From assembly GCA_905479505.1 (NCBI GenBank), contig CAJQMS010000120.1, forward strand, positions 1-5,028: DNA of 5,028 bases, read 5' to 3'. Under the pieces are notes generated by a model. The model was not told the origin of the DNA and did no database searches. It worked only from the letters and a program-made list of their open reading frames with translations. This document shows, piece after piece, positions 1-5,028 of the stretch (the first letter of the stretch is position 1; every line of letters starts with the position of its first letter). The translations under genes were made by a program, and so were the position numbers. Source of the DNA: an uncultured Burkholderiales Genera incertae sedis bacterium (GTDB taxonomy: Bacteria > Pseudomonadota > Gammaproteobacteria > Burkholderiales > Eutrophovitaceae).

Positions 1-120
1 TTTAACATCACAATTTTAAGTTTAAAACCCTCTTCTGGCCGAGTTAAATGGTCGTTTGACGTTGAATTTATTAAAGATTCAAGGTTATCATTCTTTCTTA
101 CTATCGTGTTGTCTCAATAA
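1..120 (+). CDS. Possible C-terminal tail of an upstream gene, cut by the left edge
   Basis: Reading frame 1 is open from the first base to a TAA at 118-120, giving 39 residues that end in LSFFLTIVLSQ. The other two plus frames close within the first 20 bases. The stop lies 43 nt before the next start codon, a spacing that would suit an upstream gene in the same direction. I recognise no domain. A run of 39 open codons in AT-rich DNA can easily arise by chance, so this may be non-coding leader DNA. No start codon or ribosome binding site is visible because the frame begins at the edge. Confidence 0.25.
   Translation, partial: FNITILSLKPSSGRVKWSFDVEFIKDSRLSFFLTIVLSQ
62..91 (+). promoter_or_regulatory. 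Candidate sigma70-type promoter upstream of the isomerase-SDR pair
   Basis: TTGAAT at 62-67 resembles a -35 box and TATCAT at 86-91 resembles a -10 box (one mismatch to TATAAT). The spacer is 18 nt. The start codon at 164 would then lie after an untranslated leader of roughly 65 nt. The match was made by eye in AT-rich DNA, and it would sit inside the possible upstream reading frame if that frame is real, so support is weak. Confidence 0.25.
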
Positions 121-149
121 CATTTGATATTGTTAAGGGGACATTTTAT

Positions 150-155
150 AGGGAG
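150..155 (+). promoter_or_regulatory. Ribosome binding site of the DsbA-fold isomerase gene
   Basis: AGGGAG lies 8 nt before the ATG at 164 and supports that codon as the start. Confidence 0.6.
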
Positions 156-163
156 CTGAATAC

Positions 164-799
164 ATGCCGAATATCACAATGTACTTTGATTTTATTTCAC
201 CCTACGCCTACCTAGCTTTCAAGGGAATCAATCGCGACATGAATAAAAAAATTGATTTCTCTTATCAACCCATTCTTTTTTCTGGACTACTCAACCACTA
301 CGGCCAACTAGGCCCCGCCGAAATTCAGTACAAAAGAGAGTGGACCTTTTTACAAGCACTATGGGAAGGTAAAGAAGCGGGTATACCTATTCAATTGCCA
401 GTTAGTCATCCCTTCAACCCCTTGAGCCTTCTGCGTCTCGCCATCGCCGAAACAGGCACAGGAAAAGCAACCAAAGAGACTTGTGATCAAATTTTTGAAT
501 TCGTATGGAATCGGGGTATCGATGTGTCGGACGTCAATGAATTCAACGAACTGAAGAACTCAATCACAACAAAGCTAGATATAAACGACCCAATCGTCAA
601 AGATAAGTTAAGAAGTAACACTGAAGAAGCAATTGCCAATCATGTCTATGGAGTGCCATCTTTCCAGTACAACGATAAAATATTCTGGGGGAATGATTCA
701 CTTAAAATGCTTGAATCATACGTTGACGGCGATCCGTGGATTGACCAAAATTGGTCAAAACCAGATAACGTAACCGTTGGGATCAGAAGAAAAAAATAA
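164..799 (+). CDS. 2-hydroxychromene-2-carboxylate isomerase / kappa-GST family protein (DsbA fold)
   Basis: This 211-residue protein has the thioredoxin-like DsbA fold of the HCCA isomerase / kappa-class glutathione transferase family. Family members are cytoplasmic and use glutathione as cofactor. The founding enzyme isomerises a chromene carboxylate in naphthalene breakdown, and other members act on other substrates. What can be seen: the N-terminal signature FDFISPYAYLA (residues 8-18), with Ser12 where DsbA proteins have the first active-site Cys; the cis-proline motif GVPSF (163-167); and the C-terminal FWGND motif (174-178). No signal peptide is present and the length is normal for the family. 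ATG 164 is chosen because of the AGGGAG site before it and because the conserved signature begins a few residues in. An SDR gene follows 31 nt downstream on the same strand and is probably co-transcribed. No ring-cleavage dioxygenase or aldolase gene is nearby, so a naphthalene role should not be assumed. The family call is firm; the substrate is unknown. Confidence 0.88.
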   Translation: MPNITMYFDFISPYAYLAFKGINRDMNKKIDFSYQPILFSGLLNHYGQLGPAEIQYKREWTFLQALWEGKEAGIPIQLPVSHPFNPLSLLRLAIAETGTGKATKETCDQIFEFVWNRGIDVSDVNEFNELKNSITTKLDINDPIVKDKLRSNTEEAIANHVYGVPSFQYNDKIFWGNDSLKMLESYVDGDPWIDQNWSKPDNVTVGIRRKK

Positions 800-816
800 A
801 TGTACGTCAGTAAAAA

Positions 817-826
817 AAGGAGGTGA
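817..826 (+). promoter_or_regulatory. Strong Shine-Dalgarno that fixes the SDR start
   Basis: AAGGAGGTGA is complementary along its full length to the usual 3' end of gammaproteobacterial 16S rRNA. GGAGG ends 7 nt before ATG 831. The frame is open further upstream to a TTG at 777, but that would overlap the previous gene and lacks a comparable site. The start is therefore placed at 831. Confidence 0.85.
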
Positions 827-830
827 AGGT

Positions 831-1610
831 ATGTCGAAAGTTTGCTTAATTCTTGGTGCGGGCGCAGGGATTGGCCTCGCTGTCGCAAAGCGGTTCTCGG
901 CAGAGGGTTATCACATTTGCTTAGTGCGGCGAAGTAACCAAGCGGGTCTCGATCGTGCCGTTCAAGAGCTTTCAACAAATGGTCAAAAAGCATCGGGATA
1001 TATACTGGATGTAACATTACCTGATCAACTCGAGCTTCTGATTAAAAAAATTGAGAATGAAATCGGTGAAATTCATACAGCGGTTTATAACGTTGGGGCT
1101 CAAATTGGTGACCGTAGCCTAGACGAAACTTCCCTTAAAGTATTTGAGTTAGGTTGGAAGTTAGGGACTTTAGGATTATTCCGCGTCGCGAAGACCTTAA
1201 TCCCCTATATGGTGAACAGGTCATCTGGGAATCTTCTTGTCACAGGTGCGACCGCATCAGTTAGAGGCAATGGTGGTCAGCACTCGCACGCCGCGACAAT
1301 GGCAGCACGTCGAATGCTCTGCCAATCTTTGAATGCCGAGTTCGCATCAAAAGGTGTTCATGTAGCGCACATTGTTATCGATGGACTAGTGGACGCGCCA
1401 GACACACTTGGTAAGATGCTTGGGCCTGATGCTTTTGAGGACCTCAAACAGCGAAAAGGATACGAAAAAAATGGTTTATTGCTTCCCGAAAAAATTGCCG
1501 ACAGCTACTTTCACCTTGCCCACCAACATCCCTCCGCTTGGACTCACGAGTTAGACTTGAGACCACACTCAGCTCTAGCCTGGTGGAATCATCAAAAACT
1601 CGACCTTTGA
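831..1610 (+). CDS. SDR-fold protein of the 'AWTHELDLRP' type, lacking the canonical catalytic residues
   Basis: This 259-residue protein has a Rossmann fold of the short-chain dehydrogenase/reductase superfamily. The dinucleotide-binding loop is GAGAGIG (residues 9-15) directly after the first strand. Arg33-Arg34 after strand 2 suggest a preference for NADP(H), by inference. Asp60-Val61 fits the adenine-contacting position and YNVG (86-89) replaces the usual NNAG. VTGATAS (137-143), HVAHIVIDG (177-185) and AWTHELDLRP (236-245) match a subfamily I recall as generic 'SDR family oxidoreductase'. The catalytic set is degenerate: Gly112 stands where Asn is usual, Gly139-Ala140 replace the Ser, and HAATM (153-157) replaces YxxxK. 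In the subfamily as I remember it, the Tyr is usually Phe but the Lys is kept, so losing both is unusual. Length is normal, and there is no frameshift or signal peptide. It probably shares a transcript with the isomerase gene 31 nt upstream. It may bind nucleotide without classical dehydrogenase chemistry; the substrate is unknown. Confidence 0.85.
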   Translation: MSKVCLILGAGAGIGLAVAKRFSAEGYHICLVRRSNQAGLDRAVQELSTNGQKASGYILDVTLPDQLELLIKKIENEIGEIHTAVYNVGAQIGDRSLDETSLKVFELGWKLGTLGLFRVAKTLIPYMVNRSSGNLLVTGATASVRGNGGQHSHAATMAARRMLCQSLNAEFASKGVHVAHIVIDGLVDAPDTLGKMLGPDAFEDLKQRKGYEKNGLLLPEKIADSYFHLAHQHPSAWTHELDLRPHSALAWWNHQKLDL

Positions 1611-1719
1611 GATATGGAATTAGATAATTGTGATTAAAATCAGGTTTAAGCACACGTCCCAGGCATCACCACTACCGCCAAATCAATATGAAATGACGAT
1701 CTAGGTTTAATCCAATCGG
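1611..1719. other. Convergent intergenic gap with no clear terminator
   Basis: This gap lies between the SDR stop and the aminotransferase stop, so a terminator working both ways would be expected. I see only weak pairings: TGATT/AATCA at 1631-1642 with a 2-nt gap, and GACGAT at 1695-1700 against ATCGGTC at 1715-1721 with a bulge. Neither has a GC-rich stem or a U tract. AGGTTTAA occurs twice in the gap (near 1643 and 1703), without obvious meaning. Confidence 0.5.
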
Positions 1720-2922
1720 TCAGGGGACAAGTGTCGACACCTTGAACTCGTCCCGACACAATTTAGCTAGAATTTGAACGCCTTCCTTAATTTCTTTAAT
1801 TGACGGGCTTCCAAAACAAAGTCGTATTTTATGCTGACCATTGGGGTTAATAGACCACTCAGCCCCTGGATTAATAGCCACTCCTTTTTTTAAGGCAAGC
1901 TCAGCTAAACGCGAGGTATCCACATGATCGGACAGATCAACCCAAATAAAAATTCCACCAGTCGGTCGCATGTAAGTTGCGGATAAACCAAAGTATTCAT
2001 CGATTGCTTCGCACATTACATCAGCTTTTTTACCTAGAACTTGAGTCAATGCTGAGACGTGCTCGTCAAAGCTATCCTCACAAAAAACTGCTAAGGACAT
2101 TTGTTCCAAAGCTCCGGATCCTGCGTCAGTTTTATGCGGCATAATTCTCGATAAAACCTCCCACTTTGCGACGAGATAGCCAACCCGAAGCGCTGGAGCT
2201 ATCGATTTCGAAAATGACCCGCAGTAAATGACATAGCCTTCGGTATCAAACGACTTTATAGCTGGCGGTCTATCACCCTCCCATATTAAGTCGGCATAAC
2301 AGTCATCTTCGAAAATAGGAATGCCAAATTTTGAGGATAATGCCAATAGACGCTTCCGCTTCTCGACAGACATCACCGTACCAGTCGGATTTTGAATAGT
2401 CGGAATCGTATAAATATATCTCGGTTTTATGTTGTCACTCTCCAGGCGAACTAACGCATTTTCAAGCTCGTCCATATTCATTCCATCTGCCTCCAGAGGA
2501 ATACCCACCATTTTGATACCCAGCTTATTCAAGCGAGTGATGGTTCCACCATAATTATCTTCCTCGATAATGACCGTATCTCCTTTTTTGAGAAGAGTTT
2601 GGTTCACCAACTCAAGTGCTTGAAGGGACCCAGACAGCATTAGTATCTCTTTATCGGAGCATTCGATACCCGCACGATTTTTTAATTTTCGAGCGATAAA
2701 CTGCCGTAAGGGAAGATAGCCTTGAGGCCCGCTCTCAAGTCCATATTTCGCTAAATCTCGCCCCTCTTTTAACAGCACTTTCCCTACCGCCTCTTTAAGC
2801 TCAACAAACGGGATATTATCCGCCTCGTTATGCCCACCTACGAAATTGTATTTTGGGAATTCCGTCCACACACTGACTGGATCAGGCGACGCTGGGTGCA
2901 AGAAATTTTTAATATTGAACAA
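1720..2922 (-). CDS. PLP-dependent class I/II aminotransferase (2-aminoadipate aminotransferase / MocR-domain-like)
   Basis: This 400-residue cytoplasmic fold-type I PLP enzyme is expected to move an amino group between an amino acid and a 2-oxo acid. Visible landmarks are: GSLQALELV (98-106), the cofactor-phosphate loop region; IQNPTG with Asn178; EDDCY with Asp206 (pairs with the pyridine nitrogen) and Tyr209; GSFSKS with Lys239, the Schiff-base lysine; Arg246 in APALRVGY; and Arg367 in KIRLCFGSP, which should bind the substrate carboxylate. All key residues are intact. The sequence resembles LysN-type 2-aminoadipate aminotransferases and the C-terminal domain of MocR regulators, but there is no N-terminal winged-helix domain, so it is an enzyme rather than a regulator. 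The start is TTG: an in-frame TGA lies five codons upstream, no ATG occurs before about residue 95, and GAAGG (2932-2936) sits 9 nt upstream. It is the last of three minus-strand genes, 120 nt after the small membrane protein gene. Substrate specificity cannot be assigned; automatic labels of 2-aminoadipate or valine-pyruvate aminotransferase would be guesses. Confidence 0.9.
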   Translation of the reverse strand: MFNIKNFLHPASPDPVSVWTEFPKYNFVGGHNEADNIPFVELKEAVGKVLLKEGRDLAKYGLESGPQGYLPLRQFIARKLKNRAGIECSDKEILMLSGSLQALELVNQTLLKKGDTVIIEEDNYGGTITRLNKLGIKMVGIPLEADGMNMDELENALVRLESDNIKPRYIYTIPTIQNPTGTVMSVEKRKRLLALSSKFGIPIFEDDCYADLIWEGDRPPAIKSFDTEGYVIYCGSFSKSIAPALRVGYLVAKWEVLSRIMPHKTDAGSGALEQMSLAVFCEDSFDEHVSALTQVLGKKADVMCEAIDEYFGLSATYMRPTGGIFIWVDLSDHVDTSRLAELALKKGVAINPGAEWSINPNGQHKIRLCFGSPSIKEIKEGVQILAKLCRDEFKVSTLVP

Positions 2923-2931
2923 TTGATTTAG

Positions 2932-2936
2932 CCTTC
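2932..2936 (-). promoter_or_regulatory. Ribosome binding site supporting the TTG start of the aminotransferase
   Basis: GAAGG on the minus strand lies 9 nt before the TTG at 2922-2920. An ATG overlaps the site (2938-2936) but is out of frame and stops after nine codons, so it does not offer a better start. Confidence 0.45.
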
Positions 2937-3042
2937 ATTTATGGTTTTTAAACTATTTCTTAAAGAACACCGTCCAGGGAGCACTGTGCGGCCCGCTCTT
3001 ATTTCCAAATATTAAACTTCAATCGATAACGACATTGTGATG

Positions 3043-3240
3043 CTATTGTTTTCTAACGCCCGCTAAAATGAAAAACAAACCACCCGCACCTAACAAAAGA
3101 GCCCCTAATAGGAAAAATATTGAAGTCAGCCCACCCGTCGCACTGGTGACATAGGTTCCTCCCAGCATGACGGACATACCCAATAAAATACAACCCCAAG
3201 ACAAATAAAAACTTGAAGTATTTATCGTTTTCTTCGTCAC
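3043..3240 (-). CDS. Small two-helix membrane protein of unknown function
   Basis: This 65-residue protein consists almost entirely of two hydrophobic, glycine-rich segments: about residues 11-31 (FYLSWGCILLGMSVMLGG onward) and 38-61 (the stretch around FFLLGALLLGAGG). The connecting loop is short and uncharged. Lysines near the N-terminus (TKK) and the C-terminal RKQ predict a hairpin in the inner membrane with both ends in the cytoplasm. The start is GTG 3240: GAGGAA (3247-3252) lies 6 nt upstream, and an in-frame TAA two codons upstream rules out a longer form. A longer overlapping frame on the same strand (3340-3053) starts 7 nt after the kinase stop. It is hydrophobic only in patches and has no well-spaced ribosome site, so I treat it as a shadow. 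The gene lies 107 nt after the kinase and 120 nt before the aminotransferase on the same strand. I recognise no family and assign no function. It could be an accessory to the membrane kinase, but nothing shows this directly. Confidence 0.6.
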   Translation of the reverse strand: MTKKTINTSSFYLSWGCILLGMSVMLGGTYVTSATGGLTSIFFLLGALLLGAGGLFFILAGVRKQ

Positions 3241-3246
3241 AACTTA

Positions 3247-3252
3247 TTCCTC
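3247..3252 (-). promoter_or_regulatory. Ribosome binding site of the small membrane protein
   Basis: GAGGAA on the minus strand sits 6 nt before the GTG start at 3240 and is the main argument that this small frame is translated. Confidence 0.6.
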
Positions 3253-3347
3253 GTAATTGATTTTGAATGCAAAACAAAACATTGACGTCATTCATATTTA
3301 AACCGATTTTAATTGAATTAAGCAAAACTGGAATAAACATCCCTCTG

Positions 3348-5028
3348 TTAACTTAAATGAGGCACCGAGACTTCAAAGGTCACACCATCGTCATTGGGTC
3401 GGTTACGCACAGAGACGCTACCCTCGTGGAATTGAGCCACTAATTTCACAACATATAGTCCTTGTCCGAGATGACTCTGATCGGAGACATCCTTGGAATG
3501 TGCGCGATCTGAAACCATTGAGTCAAAAATTTGAGCTTGGCTTTCAACGGGGATAATCGGGCCTTGGTTCGTCACTTGAAGAAGGACATCATTACCAACC
3601 AGCGACAGGGCAATGTCTATGGAGCTTTCAGCTTTCGAAAATTCATTCGCATTGTCGATTAACTTATCTAACATTTGTCGGAAAGCCTCCGCAGACCCGT
3701 TTACGCGCAAAGGGGATTCCGCAAATACTACTGTAAACTCCTGACTTTCGTATGCACTTCGGTAGTCTTCGATGCTCACCGTAACGAGCTCACACAGATC
3801 AATCGCCTCTTTCTCCTCCGACGAGAATGAGGCCTCTAAGTCCGACGCCTCACTCATACGCGTAACGAGGTTATCCAAACGACGAACACCATCAGCAGCT
3901 CGCTCGATATACACCTGACCCTGCTTTGGATTATCAGTCTTACTAAACATTTCTAGAGAGCCTCGTGCTATCGCAATTGGGGTTTTTAACTCATGCGACA
4001 AGCGCCGTGAAAGATTCTCAAGATACTGCGTATAGTTTCTTACATCCACACTCACACTGGACAGACTTCTCGACAGCATCCCAATTTCATCACTCGATTC
4101 TTGTGGCTTAATCTGACCTATAAACTTACCGTTCGCATCAAACGCATTTTGTGTTTGTTTGGCAAGATCCTCTAGGCGGTTCACTGCATTCCTAATAAGC
4201 AAATACTGTAAGACGACATAGCCTAAAAGGATGAGCAAAATAAACCCAATTAATAATTCAACGGTTTGGTAGCGCATCGCGAGTACCTTGTTCGTTGTTT
4301 CCTCGACAAACACTGCCCCCACCACTGTATTTCCGACTTGAACTGGGGCGGCAGCACTGATTCTCCCACCTCCAGAATTGGAGGTCTCCATGTAGAGTTG
4401 CGCATTCGAATCTCCCTCCAATGCGATATTAATTTCATTGTTTTTTAGCTGCCAAGTGCCGCTTGGTAACTCTGTAAATTGATATGTTCCCGGATTAAGA
4501 AAAACATTCAATATTGGCCTCACTAACGGCGCCATCACCGATACAAAGGCTTCGATAACATTTCCGTTTGACGATGAACGCTCAGCTAAGTCTACGTTTT
4601 GAGATATCGGACTATCTGGCTTATCGTTCTCATTGTGCGCAATAATGCGATGCTGACTATCCACCACCCAAATTCGCGAGTCTGATCGACCCACTTGTGC
4701 GATCACTCTGCTCACCTCTGGTGATGGGAAAAATACCGGCCCAAGCGTTAAAGGATCAGCTAAATTCTCACAACTTCGAATAACCTCGATTTTTGGTTGC
4801 CCCAACATCCCAGCGACATTCATCACTCCTATTCCCAATGCCGGACCGATGACCGAGCGATACATTTTTATTTCAAGATCATACCCACCGGGCCGAGCAC
4901 GCACCTCTCCGCGAATATCCCACTCTCGAACAATATTTCCCGCTTCATCTCGAAGAAGGAATCCATCGTCGTCCAATAAGTACGCAGATAACTGTCCTGA
5001 ATTATGCGGTTTAATCTGGAATTGTCGA
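3348..5028 (-). CDS. pdsS: Sensor histidine kinase, probable PdsS-type kinase of the proteobacterial dedicated sortase system (N-terminus beyond the edge)
   Basis: The frame stays open from the right edge to the TAA at 3348-3350, giving 559 visible residues (numbered from the codon at 5027). The TTG at 4976 is an internal codon, not the start. The order is: an extracytoplasmic beta-rich region (1 to about 85; IKPHNSGQLSAYLLDDDGF, GGYDLEIKMYRSVIGPALG) resembling the CBM9/DOMON-like part of sortase-system kinases; a Cache/PAS-like segment (RIWVVDSQHRIIAHN, 118-132); AAPVQVGNTVVGAVFVEETTN just outside the membrane; one membrane helix (about 258-278); a HAMP linker (about 279-332); the DHp domain with phospho-acceptor His345 in SHELKTP; and the HATPase domain with Asn459 in the N box and a GQGLYVVK G2 box (521-528). 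The G1 box is NQGPI (487-491) rather than DxGxG, followed by IFDSMVS, a trait I recall in TIGR03785 kinases. Family length is near 700 residues, so roughly 140 residues, including the first membrane helix, lie outside. It should phosphorylate a response regulator, which is probably encoded past the right edge. The histidine-kinase call is firm; the sortase-system assignment rests on recalled family features. Confidence 0.85.
   Translation of the reverse strand, partial: RQFQIKPHNSGQLSAYLLDDDGFLLRDEAGNIVREWDIRGEVRARPGGYDLEIKMYRSVIGPALGIGVMNVAGMLGQPKIEVIRSCENLADPLTLGPVFFPSPEVSRVIAQVGRSDSRIWVVDSQHRIIAHNENDKPDSPISQNVDLAERSSSNGNVIEAFVSVMAPLVRPILNVFLNPGTYQFTELPSGTWQLKNNEINIALEGDSNAQLYMETSNSGGGRISAAAPVQVGNTVVGAVFVEETTNKVLAMRYQTVELLIGFILLILLGYVVLQYLLIRNAVNRLEDLAKQTQNAFDANGKFIGQIKPQESSDEIGMLSRSLSSVSVDVRNYTQYLENLSRRLSHELKTPIAIARGSLEMFSKTDNPKQGQVYIERAADGVRRLDNLVTRMSEASDLEASFSSEEKEAIDLCELVTVSIEDYRSAYESQEFTVVFAESPLRVNGSAEAFRQMLDKLIDNANEFSKAESSIDIALSLVGNDVLLQVTNQGPIIPVESQAQIFDSMVSDRAHSKDVSDQSHLGQGLYVVKLVAQFHEGSVSVRNRPNDDGVTFEVSVPHLS

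Noticed and set aside
118..135. Inverted repeat TAACA/TGTTA before the isomerase gene, considered as an operator
   Set aside because: There are only five base pairs of symmetry in AT-rich DNA and no second copy; this is indistinguishable from chance.
777..830. Upstream extension of the SDR to a TTG at 777
   Set aside because: It would overlap the end of the isomerase gene, and the added residues precede the first Rossmann strand, which normally begins within a few residues of the start. The Shine-Dalgarno at 817-826 points to ATG 831.
646..1017. 123-codon minus-strand frame across the isomerase-SDR junction
   Set aside because: It is antisense to two well-supported genes and shows no domain or ribosome site; it is a shadow frame.
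1731..1740. Perfect 10-bp palindrome GTGTCGACAC
   Set aside because: It lies within the last codons of the aminotransferase gene, has no loop or U tract, and is a length expected by chance.
2979..2999. GC-rich stretch with GCAC-A-GTGC symmetry upstream of the aminotransferase, considered as a terminator
   Set aside because: The inner stem leaves a loop that is too small, the outer pairs are interrupted, and no U tract follows on either strand.
3283..3290. TGACGTCA palindrome between the kinase and the small membrane protein gene
   Set aside because: It is a single 8-bp site with no extended symmetry or repeat; I know of no bacterial regulator that would justify calling it from this alone.
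3053..3340. 95-codon minus-strand frame starting 7 nt after the kinase stop and overlapping the small membrane protein in another frame
   Set aside because: AGAGGG sits only 1 nt from its ATG, the composition is irregular (scattered Cys, His and Trp), and the overlapping 65-residue frame has a clear membrane-hairpin pattern and a better ribosome site.
4974..4976. TTG as the start of the histidine kinase
   Set aside because: The frame continues without a stop to the window edge, and the residues before this codon continue the outer domain (IKPHNSGQLSAYL), so the true start lies outside.

Overview
The window looks like a chromosomal stretch from a moderately AT-rich gammaproteobacterium, probably marine. 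The main clue is the histidine kinase on the right. Its extracytoplasmic domain, DHp region and unusual ATP-binding box resemble the kinase of the 'proteobacterial dedicated sortase system', which is found mostly in marine Gammaproteobacteria. The taxonomic call is an inference from recalled family features. There are no RNA genes, CRISPR arrays, insertion sequences or phage genes in the window.

Layout. Bases 1-120 hold a 39-codon open frame that may be the tail of a gene to the left, with weak support. Two plus-strand genes follow and look like one operon. The first is a DsbA-fold isomerase of the 2-hydroxychromene-2-carboxylate isomerase / kappa-GST family (164-799). The second, 31 nt downstream, is a short-chain dehydrogenase/reductase family protein (831-1610). 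Its start is fixed by a near-perfect Shine-Dalgarno sequence. A convergent gap of about 109 nt without a clear terminator separates them from three minus-strand genes. In transcription order these are a sortase-system-type sensor histidine kinase cut by the right edge (5028-3348), a 65-residue two-helix membrane protein (3240-3043), and a PLP-dependent class I/II aminotransferase with a TTG start (2922-1720).

How the genes relate. The isomerase-SDR pair suggests a small redox or isomerisation module, but its substrate cannot be read from the sequence. The kinase should be paired with a response regulator, which would be expected beyond the right edge together with the sortase and its target. 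None of those is visible here. The small membrane protein and the aminotransferase are same-strand neighbours separated by gaps of about 107-120 nt, so shared transcription is possible but not shown.

The most notable points are the SDR, in which every position of the usual Asn-Ser-Tyr-Lys catalytic set appears to be substituted, and the kinase, with its degenerate G1 box and probable membership of a sortase regulatory system. I did not find convincing evidence of a wholly new system inside this window.
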